From: Petunia secreta
Lineage: Eukaryota > Streptophyta > Magnoliopsida > Solanales > Solanaceae
NCBI GenBank assembly: GCA_029990175.1
Contig: JARKIP010000017.1
Location: 19,238,001 to 19,302,000 of the forward strand
Length of the DNA stretch: 64,000 bases
Direction of reading: 5' to 3'
The notes under the pieces were generated by a model. That model ran no database searches. It saw nothing but the letters and a program-made list of their open reading frames with translations, and had not been told where the DNA came from. Of the stretch, positions 45,652 through 59,323 are shown in pieces (position 1 is the stretch's first letter; every line of letters begins with the position of its first letter). Both the position numbers and the translations under genes were made by a program.

Positions 45652-48600
45652 GAAACTCCTTACATGAGAGGAGTAGGCCAATTTCTAATGGCTTCAACTT
45701 CGGACTCATCAACCTCTACACCATTGGTACTAACAACAAAGCCCAAGAAGAAAACCTTCTCAATACAAAAGGCACACTTCTTAAAGTTCGCATAGAGCTT
45801 TTCGGCTCTTAGCACTTCAAGTACTTGCCTCAAGTGGCCAACATGATCATCTATTAACTTACTATAGATCAAGATATCATCAAAATAGAAAACCATAAAC
45901 TTGTTGATAAGCGGTTTCCAAACATGGTTCATTAACCTCATGAAAGTGCTAGGTGCATTGGAGAGGCCAAACGGCATCACCAACCATTCATAGAGACCAA
46001 ACTTGGTGTTGAATGCGGTTTTCCACTCATCACCCAGTTTTCTTCGGATTTGGTGGTAGCCGGACCTAAGATCTATCTTAGAAAAAACACTAGAACCGCT
46101 CAATTCATCAAGCATGCCATGAAGTCTAGGAATGGGATGATGATACTTTACCGTTAACTTGCTGACCGCACAAAAATCAACACACATCCTTCATGTACCG
46201 TCTTTTTTTGGAACAAGGATCACTGGTACGGCACACAGACTCAAGCTTTCACGAACCAAGCCTTTGTTGAGCAACTCATCCACTTGCTTTTGCACCTCTT
46301 TTGTATCTTCAGAATTGCTCCTATATGTCGGCTTGTTTGGGATTTGGGACCCTGGAACAAAGTCAATTTGGTGCTCAATCCCCCTCAATGGAGGAAGACC
46401 ACTAGGCATCTCCTCGGGAAACATGTCCTCAAAAACCTTCAAAACATTCTCAATAGCACTAGGCAGAGGGTTAGGGTTAGTAGCATAATCACAATCGGAA
46501 TTCAAACCCATACCTTTGTACACTAGGCAAATGAGCAATTTGGTGCCATTATTACCTCTCAAGTGCTCAGCCGGTTGCATCATGGCACAAATGTTACCGG
46601 ATAGAGATGGTGTGGTTGCTTGGTTCACGGCTATAGGCCTAGTCTCCACGGGAGACTTTGCTTTAGCTGCTTCTTTCAACTCCTTCATGCGCCTATAGTC
46701 ATCACTCACTTGCTTAGGTGACAAGGGCTTGAGAATGTACTTTTTACCCTCATGCTTGGCCGTGTAAGTATTTGCTCGGCCATCATGAACCACACTGCTA
46801 TTGTATTGCTGAGGCCTACCAAACAAGAGGTGGCAAGCTTGCATTGGCACAACATCAAACATGAGCTCATCTTGATAGTTCCCAATCTTGAAATTTATCA
46901 AGACTTGTTTTACAACCTTCAACTCCCCACACTCACTTAACCATTGCAAATGGTAGGGGTTTGGGTGTTTAAGGGTAGGCAATTTCAATTGTGATACCAA
47001 ATATTGGCTCACCATATTAGCAAAACTACCGAAACAATAATCATGGAGCATACTTGTCCCCTCACTCTACATCTAGCATGGAATAAGTTTCTCTCTTTTC
47101 ACATCCACTTCCTCCTCACTCACCATGGCACTCAAACTACGACGTACCACTAGAAACATGTTAGGATCATCACCCTCCGCCGCTTCCTCTTCACCCTCAA
47201 CTCGCTCATCTCCCTCAACTACCTCACCTTCGGGCTCACTTTCTTCCTCATACACCAACCCATCATCTATGATTATCATTATTTTTCGAGTGGGGCAATC
47301 TTTGACAAAGTGGCCATAGCTCTTATACTTGTGACATTGAAAAGAAGAAGGATAATTTAAATGAATTTTAGAATTACCTCCCGACTCCTTGAAGTCACTC
47401 CTTGGTGTAGCTTTTTCATAAGGCTTCTTCACATTTTGGCTTCCACTAGCACCACTGGTATAAGGGCTCTTCCAATTCTTGGTTTGCCTCACGTGAGTAG
47501 AAGTAGTGCTTCTATAGCGAGTAGCTTTGTCTTCCTTACTCCACCTTTTGAATTCTACAGAGGCATCATAGACTTCTTGAAGTGATTGGAAATGGTGCAA
47601 CCTCAATTGAGAATCAATCTCTCAGTTTAGGCCATTCTTGAACTTAATGATAGCTCGTTCAACATCTTCCGTTTCCATGTCAAGGGACATTCGGTTCTTT
47701 TCAAAGTCATTGAAATATTCTTCAACCGATTTGGTACCTTGTCTCAACTCATAGCGTCTCTTAAGTTGCTCTTGTCGGAACTTGAGAGTCACATATTTCT
47801 CATGCATCACAACTTTAAATTGTTCCCAAGTCATGGGACTAGGCATCCTAATAGCACGTCTAGACCTCTTAACCGACTCCCACCAAGTGGAAGCATAGGA
47901 CTCAAACGAAGCAATAGCATAAGTAGCCTTCTTCTCATCCGACATGTCATTGGTGTCAAAGACTCTCTCAACTTGTACCTTCTACTCTAGGAACTTCTCC
48001 AGATCACTGGTCCCTTTGAATGATGGGATATTGATCTTGACACTATTCAAATTGTTATCAGGACCCCCACGGTATGGATCTGGTTGACCCCCATAGTAGT
48101 AGTCATCATAACCATCATACTCTCTTCTCAAGTTTCTCCCCATATACCCCACTTGAGGTCCACGACCTTTTCCTCGACCTCTATTCATACCACGACCTTG
48201 TTGCATTGGCCTCCTATTCGGATAGGGTGCCTCAAAGTCTTCATATTCATCACTAAGCTTAGGTATCTCCCCTCCTTGAGCACTAACATCTTGCTCATCC
48301 GGTTCAATGTTTCTTTAGGGCCTCATTTGTGGTGGAACAACACCTTAGGAAATGCCCAAGTTGTGGGAAGTACCCACTTGTTGAGGAATGCCTAACAATC
48401 TTGCACGACGAGTAGCTTCATCTTTCAACCTTTTTTGTTGAGCTATTTTGGCAAAACGATCCGGCTTCACGGTTGAGCCATCCCTTGTGCCTTCTCCGAC
48501 ATCTTTGTTAACACTAGGGGTTTTCTCCCTTTCAAGGTTTTCAAGCCTCAAGCTTATTGATCTCACCTCAGCCAAATAGGTGGGCCAAAGTGGATTTCGA

Positions 48601-49039
48601 GACCGCTATGGACCTCTCTCCTTCTTCCGCCATGTACCTACAAGCAATCAAAGATAAGAAGAAATTAGAGTAAAAAGTCCTCACTCACTCCCTCACTTTT
48701 GAATGTCACTCGGGTTCACTCAATTTAATAGGTAGGATCACTCAAGCTTGATTCCAAAGGCTCCTCGTAGTTGAACAACCTCCTCAATAACCAATCAAAT
48801 CCAAAAGAACCAAATACTCTTCAGGAAGAGTGGAGTAGACGTGACTCTATGGACGTTAGACTATATGAGTGAGCACTTGAAGAAAAAATGTTTTACGAGT
48901 CTTCTTTGATTTCTAATCACCACTACGCATGAGTATCCTAAATGCACAATGAACTAGTACTAATCAATTAGATATTTTACTCTAAAAGTACTAGCCGGAA
49001 GCAATGCAACCTACGAAACAACTACCCATACAACCTTCC

Positions 49040-49150
49040 CAGGAGTGGGCACTCCGCCCTTGTAAATAGGCAGTCCGCCTAAAAAATGTTCAGAGAGTTG
49101 GAAAAAAAGTAGGTGGTCCGCCTCTAAGAGTAGGCGCTCCGCCTACTGCA
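49040..49150 (-). repeat. CpG-rich palindrome cluster in the 5' leader
   Basis: ggcactccgccc, ggcagtccgcct, ggtggtccgcct and ggcgctccgcct occur within 110 bp. They are the same hairpin family as in the element's LTRs. Confidence 0.8.
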
Positions 49151-49645
49151 GGTTCTGCAACTTCTCAAGAATGTGTTCTTGGTGCGATTCCAACCAAATT
49201 TCCAACATTTTCAAGTTGTTTTTCAAATCTAATGGTACCCAAAGATGTATATTATGATTCTAAACAATCCCCAATAGGTTTTAACCCCAAGCAAACAACA
49301 ACAAGTTGATTTTTCATTTTGAGCAAATCTTTTTCTAAGGTTTTAAAAATTTTGGGATTTGATTCTTCAAATTTTGAATCGCAACTCCGAATCAAGATAT
49401 TTTAGTACCAAAAGAACGAGAATCATACATAGAACAAACTCCAATGATTTTCAATGTAAGGGGATTCAAATCAAACAACTTCAATGAATTTTTTTATAGT
49501 TTTTATGTTTTTCTATTTTTTTTCTTCTTTTTCAAAATAACAACAACAGGAACAATAAGAACAACAAACACAAAGATAAAATAGCACGATGAACAGGACG
49601 AGGATTTGTAGAAATAAAACCTAGTCGGGCTCTGCTACCAGCTAA

Positions 49646-50393
49646 TGCAGGGTAAAATGCGGAAGTAATAAAGTAAAGATAAAAGTGAGACATGGCTCGA
49701 ACGATTACCTAAGTAGCAACGAGGAACTATGTCTCATTACACCTCGGGTGAGGGTCAACGAATACCAATACTAAGCAACTATCCTTAAGAGGAACTCGAC
49801 TCTCCCAAATAGAATGATCGAAAAGGATTGAGGTTCAACTTAGATTCTACCAATTGAAATAAGTCAAGAACAAGGTTTCGTTAGAGAGCATTTATCAATT
49901 GTTTATGTATTCAAAGTTAGGTAATGAAGAAAATGGCTAAGGAAGCATTTTATAGTGCTTCCTTTACATGTTGTTAAATGTTTAAAAGCCCACATGAGGG
50001 GGTTAAAACAATACAAGCCACGTAGGGCTAAAATAGGGAATACACTTCAAAATCCCGTCTTGAACTTATCAGAACCAGGCGCTCCGCCTAGTGTACTAGA
50101 CGCTCCACTTACTTGCTGCTAGGTTTTTACCAAAAAGAGGCGGTCTGCCTCTGTAACAAGGGCGGTCCGCCCAGTCAAAAGTCCAGAGAAATGGACATCA
50201 AGGAGGCGGTCCGCCTGGTGCAATGGGCGGTCCGCCCATTGCTGTGGCTTCACATGCGCTCAAGTGCATGGTCTTCAAATCATCTCCAATGCCTCCACCT
50301 TCCAATCCCTTCCAAACCAAGTATAGGTGAGCATCTTGGATCTTTTTAGCTTGACTCAGAGTGAATGGTCTTGTGGTAGTTTGGTCGGCATCA
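49646..50393 (-). repeat. 5' LTR of the decayed minus-strand gypsy element
   Basis: It is 748 bp and diverged from 35620-36300, with the left copy lacking several palindrome units. It contains ggcggtccgcc, ggcgctccgcc and variants at about 50076-50240. Confidence 0.88.
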
Positions 50394-51605
50394 TGGAAAA
50401 TGCAAGGTTGTGCTGAAACTTGAATTGGTTGCTACTGCCAGAGAAAGTAAGCTGCACCAGGTGTTTGATAAGGTTCCTCAAAGAGCTGAAATGAGGATGG
50501 AGACTCACATAGTACCACATAGCTCACCAGTTGAAATATTTGTCAAAATGGATGAGCCATTGGATTTTCCTTCTTGCAAGGTTCTTTCGAATCAATACCA
50601 TTTATTATCTGAAAAAATAATAGTGAGTTAACCCATAATGCATGAATTTTATACTATGTCGAATTGGGTAAGGCGTGAGCAAATGAAATTTGATTTGGCT
50701 CATGAGATTCGGGGGATGTTTCATGAACTTACTGTTATATCATTACCTTATGGTCTAGAAAGAAGAATAACCATAGTACTGTGAGTTTTTATCCTGGAGT
50801 TACTTCATTTTATCAGTCTAATATTAGCTATATGAAGTTTATTGCCTCGCGATTGAATGTTAGTTCTCAATCAGAGTTACTCAATTGTAATACAAGGATA
50901 TTGTTTATTTGGCTGAATTGCTCGACGGAGCTGAAATGTCACCTAGTGTCTCACTCCCTTGGTTTGCGTCTTCACTGCATTATCAGAACACATAACTAGC
51001 TAGCAAAGCACAGACTACGAACAACTGGATTGTGAGGAGATTAATTGTGTTGCTTGATGTCTATCTGAGATACATTAAACCTGAAATTAGTGGTTCGCAG
51101 GATAACGTGTTAGCAAGCTTTCTGTTAGGATGGGACATCATTATCGGTGTAGTGGTCATCGTTTTATCCATATATATCACAGCAACAAGAGTATCAATTT
51201 TTTAGGATGAGAGTGGTATCATTGAGGTGGTTCATGTAGACATGAGTAGCTGCTACTTGCTGGCGAGATACTCTTAGACCTTTTCTAATTTTTAGCTGCA
51301 CCAAGCCTGCAGTCCCTTGGTGGGATAAGCAGCAAGCTATTTACAACCTTAAGGGTGCGGGCAATGAACAATGGAGTAATGTACTATGAGCTAGAGGTGG
51401 TACCTCTGGACTTGATGTTCCATATGCATGACTTTAAGAAAATTCACAACAAATGAGGTAAGAAGCCAGTTCAGAAAAGGAATAGGCAGGGCAAATTGTG
51501 ATACATCAATCAACATTGAGCGAGCAACAAGTAGTGAGACAAGATCTATTTTTATCCTGTGGCATTGACATATTACGGGAAGCCACTTAATAAGTGAATG
51601 AGTTG
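50394..51605 (+). other. Interior remnant of the outer gypsy element
   Basis: No frame longer than about 85 codons. Blocks such as KVVLKLELVATARESKLHQV (from about 50401) are open but not assignable. Presumed pol-derived by position. Confidence 0.35.
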
Positions 51606-51613
51606 GACTAACA

Positions 51614-52310
51614 GTAGGGGCGGCCCAACCACATATGTGGCCTAAAGCCAAATCTTAAGAAGAGGCCTTAGCTTGAATTAAAGCAATAATTTTTTTGAAT
51701 TGTTGTTTGATTTCTATTTTTTTTTTGTGTTGTAATGGAAGTGTACTCTATAATATATGTATTGATCATTCACTTGAATACGTGCTCGTTCAGTTTATCT
51801 AAGAAAATATTTGGTAATTAACCCTTCTCATTAAAACTTCAACAATATTTTTATAAGAAACTTTACGATTAAAGTAATACTTTAATAAGTTTCTATCATC
51901 TAATGATATCAATTTATTACTATTGAGTAGATGTTAAAATAGTTTCATATATTTGGAACATATATAAGTCTACTTTGAATTGAAAACTAGGTTTGATCTA
52001 CTCTTTTATAAGAAATAACCACTCTAAAAGTTACTACAAAAAAAAAAAATCTACTTTTATTGTCTTATTATCAATTGTGCAATCAAATTATCATATTTCA
52101 CCTAAGCATGCTTATTATTAAATTTGACTATTTAACTAACTAAACTCTACCAAATAACAAAAATATAGTATCTTGTTAATATAATATTATTTCATAAAGC
52201 ATACAATATCATAATAGAACAAAAAAATTAGGGGCCCCTCATTTTTTTTTTTTTGGGGGAGGGGAGGCCTAAAGCAATGGCTTTAGCTGCCTTCCCCTTG
52301 GGCAGGCCCT
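51614..52310. mobile_element. hAT-like non-autonomous element
   Basis: The exact 8-bp flanking repeat is gactaaca (51606-51613 and 52311-52318). The ends gtaggggcggccca and ttgggcaggccct are roughly inverted. It is AT-rich inside and about 700 bp, with no coding frame. Confidence 0.75.
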
Positions 52311-52490
52311 GACTAACAGGAAAGCATTGTCAAGGAAGAAATGACAATAAAGCATTGAAGCTTACTATTTGCTTAGACAATTATAATACTATTGGCAGAA
52401 CCTTATGCTTGTGTCCTTAAGAAAAGACGTTTGTTGCAGTCCCTCTATCAAGCTGGAGTGGATCAGCTTGTTGAGCTCTTCAAGCACGAT

Positions 52491-53278
52491 TGATGCAACC
52501 CGAGGCACGAGCAAACCATTTACAAGGAGCCAAGTAAGGGAGTTGCAACAGTTGCAGGCCATGTTTGCACAACTGGAGCTGCTGAGGCAACTGTTGGAGG
52601 TTTTCGGGCATTTCTGCATGCTTGCTACCTCAGAATCTAGATACTTTCATCGCGGTCGCGTGTCTCCAAACGTGATTGCGGAAGGCCAAAAATATGACTA
52701 GCGCGGTCGCGCTCCACCAACCGCAATCGCGCAAGGAAGAAAAGAAGAATTGTGCGATCGCGAGTTCCCAAACACGATGCGATCGCGCAAGAGGCTGAGT
52801 ATGGATGAAGGACAATTCCTTCGCGATCACGTGACCATAGCCGCGATCGCGAGGTTTTGATTTATTGCACTGCGCGATAGCGCCTGCTCCAGCGCGATCG
52901 CGCTGTATCGTTGGTCAGAATGCTATGTTTCAGCTAATGACTTTTGAAGGCCCATTGTTAAGGGGTAATTAAGGCACTTGTGCCATTTTTAGAACCATTA
53001 TATAAGACCCTTATTGTTCATTATTTTAGGGTTAGCTTTTGATGATTATGAACATTGTGAGATTACTGGCTAAGCTAGTTTGCTTAAGCACATTACGTCC
53101 TTGATTTGCAATTAGACCTAATCTAATTGAGGATCAAATAGTGTGGGTTCTTTTGTTTAGATAATTAAGGAGGTGATTAGGCTATCTTTCCCTAATCCAG
53201 TTTCTTAATCCTTTTCTAATCAATTGGGTCTTGCTTTAATTCTTGTTAATTTTATTTTCGTGTCTTTAATTTTCGTAT
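52491..53278 (+). repeat. 5' LTR with GCGATCGC palindromes
   Basis: It contains four exact gcgatcgc octamers between 52750 and 52910 and several one-base variants (gcggtcgc, gcaatcgc, gcgatcac, gcgatagc). The start codes the C-terminal pol segment FTRSQVRELQQLQ. Confidence 0.88.
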
Positions 53279-53689
53279 TGGTATCAGAGCTGGATTAGTT
53301 CTTGTTCTCACAAACACTAACCAATTTTGTTTATCAATTCTGAAAACCCAAAAAAAAAAATCAAAACTCCAAAATCCAAAAATCCAAAAAAATAAGTCTT
53401 AGGTTTAGGTTTCTTTTGGGTGAAATTTTTGTTACCAACTGAAGATATTGGATCTAGAAGCTATTCCTAGAAGGAATTGACCAAACAACAACATTTGAGG
53501 TGTTGATTTGAAGATTCAAAAGTAGGGTTCTTCATCAAGAATTGGGGCTTTTAGAAATTGGTTGTTGCTATTGAAGATTCAACTACTGGGGTTTGTTCAC
53601 GAACCAACAAGGAACATTAATCTCAAATTTGGAGCAAAAATATGGTGGTTTGTGAAGATTCAACTGGAAAAGAAGGTTTGAAAATTGGG

Positions 53690-53850
53690 TTCTGCTTCAG
53701 GCTCAGAAGCCTACGCGAACGCGCGTCACCAAGTGCCATCTCGCAGGCCAAGAATTAAAAGCCTACGCGATTGCGACTTTCTTACACGATCGCGCACAAA
53801 GCTTCCAGTATACCCATCGCGATCGCATCGTGTCTCACGCGATCACACTG
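53690..53850 (+). repeat. GCGATCGC-like words in the 5' leader
   Basis: acgcgaacgcgcgtc, acgcgattgcgac, acgatcgcgc, atcgcgatcgcatcg and acgcgatcac lie within 160 bp, the same motif family as in the LTRs. Confidence 0.8.
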
Positions 53851-54338
53851 AACAACAATTTTTCGGAAAAACAGTTTCTTAGACAGATTGCTCAGAACAA
53901 CCCCGGAACAGTTTCCAATCACCCGCAACCCAATTTCAGCATCAAGTACAGTGAGTTTCTAGATCATAAACAAAATTTCATCCAAATCCAAATCTGATTC
54001 GTGCCAATTCGATTCGTGCCTTTCTTCTTTCTTTTCTTCGATTTTTTCTAAATTCCATCCGTTAGTTTCAATTGTCCGTTTCTTATCAAAACAATTCCTT
54101 TCCATCCCGAATTAGTTTGAGTTTGATTGTCAAGTTGGACTTGTGTGCGTAGAACAAACTTGCATTAGCCAAGAGTGGAAAAAGGCAAGTGTGGTGAGAG
54201 TATTAGAGCGAGTAAAAGCCAATCGTTGAGTGTAACACGAGTGAATTAAGTGCAATCAATTTGAGTGTAAACACTTAGGGAGCGACTTGGTGAGAACTCA
54301 TTCTACTAACCTTGTTTGTTTAATTGTTTGTAGGTACG

Positions 54339-57300
54339 ATGGCTCAAAAGGAAGTCGAGACGGACATGAAACTTAAAACCATGTTGCAAGCCTTGGTGGC
54401 GAGTGTTATTCAATGCAAGATGAGTTCAAAGGGATGAAGGAGACGGTTGATGACTTATCCCAAAAAGATAGGCTTCGGGAAATGGAAAAGCAAGTGACTA
54501 AAACACCTCCAACCGTGGGGGTGCGGGGTGATGGACCTAGCCGAATATCTCGGGTTAATGACCGCTATTCTCACATGGTGATCCAAGATAACTATTCTCC
54601 AAATGACACTCCACAAGTAAAGGATCCCACTCATGATCTCCCAAAAAATGAACCACTAAGAGATGAGACTCCAAGGCGTGAAGGAAGGGTGCCTTCACAA
54701 AATGAGTGCCCATATGATGATGAGTCTTTTCAAGAACATGAGAACTATGATGATGACCCTTTTCACTATCCAGGGGATGCACGACAAAGGGGAAATAGGG
54801 GCCGAGGAGGTCGATTTGGGAGAGGGTACCAAAGGAGAGCGGAACGTGAAGAGGACTACTATGATTACGGGGGTCATGGTGGACATCGGAGACATCATGA
54901 TGATGTTAGAGGGTTGAACACCATCAAGATCAACCTACCAACTTTCCAATGAGAAAGTGGTCCCGAGGAGTATCTAGAGTAGGTTGTCAAGATGGAGAAG
55001 ATCTTTCAAACCAACAATGTTCAAGAAGCACAAAAGTCAAGTATGCCATTACTCAATTTGAGAATTATGCTTCTACTTGGTGGGAGTCCAAACGAAGGCA
55101 AAGGGAAACTTAAGGGCTAATTGAAAATAGTGGATGGGGAGCTTTGAAAGCCATGATGGAGGCTCGATTTCTACCCACCAACTATGAGGCAAGGGAATAA
55201 GAGTGTGCCGAAATACTTTGATGAATTTGAGAAGACAAGGACAAGGGCCAACATTCAAGATGGCGACCGATTCCTCATTCCAAAATTTTGTGGAGGCTTG
55301 AATAGGAAAATCTCTTCCCATGGAATTCCACCAATATGATTATTTGTATGATGCTTTTCAAGCGGCTCTTAAGGTGGAGAAAGGGCTTAAATTGGACAAG
55401 TCCTACAAGTCCAAAAACATCTCTTCCACTTGGAACAAAGGAAAGGATAATGTGAAGGCCTATACCCCATGGGACAAAGCAAAGGAGCCCAAGCGAGAGT
55501 TCAAAGGCCAATTTGACAAAGCCAAGCCCAAAGAAGAGCCAAAGGTGGGAGGTAACAAAGCTAAACTTGAAAGCTTGTCTAACGTTCAATGTTATAAGTG
55601 TAATGGCCGAGGCCACATGATGAGAGATTGCCCAAATAGGAAAACTATTGTTGCTTTGGGTGATGGGGGCTATGAAATGGGTGGCAGTGATGTAGAGGAG
55701 ATAGATATGGGTATGCCATATGATGATGATTTTGACGAGGGCTCGGTGGAAGGTGAGCAATTAGAGGAAGACTACGCTACTCTTGTGGAAAGAAGAATAA
55801 TGGGAGTGCAAGTGAAAGAGGATTCGAGTCAAAAGGGAGAATTTGTTCCATGCATATTGTAAGGTTCGAGGAACTACTTGCTCTCTAATTATTGATAGTG
55901 GTAGTTATGTCAATGTGATGAGAACCACTTTAATTGAACAACTCAAACTACCCACTAGGGAACGTCTACAATCTTATGAGTTACAATGGTTGAACGAGTG
56001 TAGTGAGCTAAAGGTGACCAAGCAAGAATTGATCAAATTCAAGATTGGAGACTACTATGATGAGCTTTTACTTGATGTGGTTCCGATGCAAGCTTGTCAC
56101 ATTTTTCTTGGTAGGCCTTGGCAATATGACAGTTTGGCAAGGCATGATGGCAAGACTAACAAGTATGCCTTGGAATTGGAGGGTCCGAAGTTTATCCTCA
56201 ACCCATTGACTCCGGTTCAAGTGAGTGAGGGCTATAGGAAGATGAAGGAGTTGAAGTTGAAAAGAGAGAAAAAAAAAGATGGAGTTGTGGAGGATAAGAG
56301 AGTGGGAGTTTCCACACAAAAGAGTGAGGAAACAAAAGAGGGAGTGAACTTGTTCTTGTCCAAGAAGGAGTGTTTGAAAGATGTGGAGGAGGGAATGCCC
56401 ATGATTCTCCTCCTACATAAGGACCATGTTTTGCTTACTAATGAACTAACCCCTTCTTTGCCTAGTTCTATTTCTTCTCTTTTGCAAGGTTATGAAGACA
56501 TCTTCCCCGAGGAGTTGCCTAGTGGATTGCCGCCACTAAGAGGCATTGAGCATCAAATTGACCTTGTTTCGGGCTCCCAATTGCCCAATAAGGCCGCTTA
56601 TAGAAGCAACCCGGAGGCTACTAAAGAGCTCCAAAACCAAGTGGAAGAGTTGCTTGAAAGAGGACTTGTGCAAGAAAGCTTGAGCCCATGTGCAGTCCCA
56701 GCCATCCTAGTGTGAAAGAAAAATGGGACTTGGCGCATGTGTGTGGATTGTAGAGCCATCAACAAGATCACGGTAAAGTATCGTCACCCTATCCCTAAGT
56801 TAGATGATATGCTTGATGAGTTGTGTGGATCTTGTGTGTTCTCTAAAATTGATTTGAGGAGTGAATACCACCAAATCCTGGTGAAATCGGGTGATGAGTG
56901 GAAGACGGTATTTAAGACTAACTTTGGTCTTTATGAGTGGCTTGTCATGCCTTTTGGCTTGTCCAATGCTCCTTCAACCTTCATGAGGTTAATGAATCAT
57001 GTGCTCAAATCTTTCATTGAATTTTTTTTTGTAGTTTACTTTGATGACATTCTTATCTATAGCAAATCCATTTATGAGCATGCTAATCATTTGAAACAAG
57101 TGTTTGATGTTTTGAGAAAGGATCAACTGTTTGATAATTTGAAAAAGTGCTCCTTTTGTGTTGAAAAAGTTGTGTTTCTTGGTTTTGTGGTGAGTACAAA
57201 TGGTGTGGAAGTAGATGAGGCTAAAGTGGAGGCCATTAGGGATTGGCCCACTCCTAAAAGTATTGGTGATGTGAGAAGTTTCTATGGGTTGGCTAGCTTT

Positions 57301-59323
57301 TATAGGAGGTTTATAAGGGGATTTAGTACTATAGCCGCACTATTGGCCGAAGTGATAAGGAAGGATAAGGCATTTGTATGGGGAAAAGAACAAGAAGAGG
57401 GTTTTGAAAAATTGAAAGAAATGCTTAGCTCCACACCTCTCCTTCAATTGCCTAACTTTGATAAAACTTTTGAAATTGAGTGTGATACTAGTGGGGTAGG
57501 AATTGGAGCCGTGTTAATGCAAGATCAAAAATCCATTGCCTATTTTAGTAAGAAACTCAGGGGAGAAACTACTAAATACTCCACTTATGATAAAGAGTTG
57601 TATGCCTTGGTGAGGGCATTGGCAACATTATCTTTGGTCCAAAGAATTTGTCATTAGAACCGACCACCAATCTTTGAAACACCTCAAATCCCAAGATAAG
57701 TTGAATGTGAGACATGTCAAATGGGTGGAGTTTCTTGAGACTTTTCCTTATTCCATCCATTACAAAAAGGGGAAAGAGAATGTGGTGGCGGATGCCTTGT
57801 CAAGAAAGTTTGTTCTACAATCAAGAAGACAAGTGTTGTTGAATACTTTGGGGTCCAAACTCATGGGTTTTAAAAGTATGAAGGAGATGCATGCCAATGA
57901 TCCGGAGTTTGGGAAAATTTATGTTAATTGTGAATTGGAGGAAAGAGGAAGGAGGATCAATCGAATGTGTGGTGAGGAGGAACTTAGTGGTGATAGGGAG
58001 AAAAAGAGGTTTCACAAGTTTGAAGGGTTCTTATTTAGGAATGGGAAGTTGTGTGTGCCTAGTTCATCTTGGAGGGAGTTGCTAGTGAGGGAGGCACATA
58101 GTGGGGGACTAATGGGGTATTTTGGAGTGGGCAAGACCATGGAGATTCTTAAGGAGCAATTTATTGGCCTAAGATGAAGGTAGATGTTGTGAGGGTGTGT
58201 GGCCAATGCTTGGACTGTAGGCAAGCTAAGTCAAAGCTACTTCCATATGGTTTGTACTCACCCCTTCCCATTCCCCAGGTCCTTGGCTTGACCTTTCTAT
58301 AGACTTTGTGCTTGGGTTGCCTAGGACCAAAAGGGGAAAAGATAGCTTCTTTGTGGTAGTAGATAGGTTTTCCAAAATGTCTCATTTCATTCCATGTCAT
58401 AAGATTGATGATGCATCCCATGTAGCCAATTTGTTTATTGAACATGTACTCAAATTGTATGGAGTCCCAAAAACTATTGTTAGTGATAGGGATCCGAAAT
58501 TCCTTAGTAATTTTTGGTAAGAACTATGGGGGAGGCTTGGTACTAAGTTGCTATGCTCCACTTCTTGCCACCCCCAAACCGATGGCCAAAACAAGGTTAT
58601 CAATAGAACCTTGGGTGCTATGCTTAGAGCATTGGTTAAGGGGGAACTTGCTTCTTGGGAAGAACATTTACCTTTGATTGAGTTTGAATATAATAAGACC
58701 ATGCATACTTCTACTTGCATGACGCTTTTCGAGGTTATGTATGGTTTTAACCCCCTTACCCCATTGGATCTTGCGCCTTTGTCTAGTGATGTTGTCTTAA
58801 GCTTAGATGCAAAGGTGAGAGCTCAAGAGATGAAACAACTTCACGAGCAAGTAAGGAAACAACTCGAGAAGGAAAATCAAAAAGTTGCCAAAAGAGCGAA
58901 TAAAGGAAGGAAGAAGGTTATCTTCGAGCCCGGTGATTGGGTTTGGGTTCATTTCCGGAATTGATAGATTTCCCAACAAGTGGGCGAGCAAATTGACGCC
59001 TAGAGGTGATGGTCCATTCCAAATCCTTACGCCTCAACAACAACGCGTATAAGGTGGACTTGCCAAGCAACTACCAAGTGCACAACATTTTCAACGTGTG
59101 TGACTTGTCTCCTTTCAAAGTCGAAGAACAAGCGAATCCGTGGACGGATTCTTCTCAAGATAGGAAGAATGATGCAACCCGATGCACGAGCAAACCATTC
59201 ACTAAGAGCCAAGCACGGGAGTTGCAACAGTTGCAGGCCATGTTTGCACAACTGGAGCTGTTGGGGCGAGTGTTGGAGGTTTCAGGGCATTTCTGCATGC
59301 TTACTGCCTCAGAATCTCGATAG
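54339..59323 (+). pseudogene. Broken gag-pol of the plus-strand gypsy element
   Basis: It starts at ATG 54339 and is interrupted by a TGA and a shift after about 30 codons. Pieces in order are: gag (54413-54952); gag end with zinc knuckle CYKCNGRGHMMRDC (55320-55862); protease DSGSYVNV and linker (55843-56715, ending at a TGA); reverse transcriptase with YFDDILIYS and the RNase H start with IECDTSGVGIGAV (56737-57657); RNase H end with VVADALSRK and integrase zinc region (57674-58177); integrase core (58308-58520 and 58548-58964); and a tail with FTKSQARELQQLQ that runs into the 3' LTR (59006-59323). Multiple stops and shifts make it inactive. Confidence 0.88.

Larger units (their letters stand above)
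36105..48575 (-). pseudogene. Broken gag-pol of the decayed gypsy element
   Basis: Read from right to left: gag pieces (48575-47622), a gag-zinc-knuckle piece with CHKYKSYGHFVKDC, whose second Cys is changed to Tyr (47606-47073), protease and its linker (47051-46191), and reverse transcriptase with FYFDDILIYS (46187-45660). After the inserted element come RNase H with ECDASGVGIGGV and VVADAL (38072-37461), integrase core (37253-36960 and 36941-36573), and a C-terminal piece ending in PFTRSQAEE (36572-36105). At least six stops or shifts break it. The order and sequence are those of the intact copy inserted in it. Confidence 0.88.
35620..50393 (-). mobile_element. Decayed gypsy element on the minus strand, split by a younger relative
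   Basis: LTRs lie at 35620-36300 (3') and 49646-50393 (5'). Both start tgcagggtaaaatgc and end cggcatca on the + strand. The minus-strand PBS is tggtagcagagcccg (49626-49640, one change from the usual tggtatcagagcc). The flanks (aatga and tggaa) do not match, so no TSD is seen. gag-pol is recognisable but riddled with stops. A full-length relative is inserted at 38146-45651. Confidence 0.88.
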
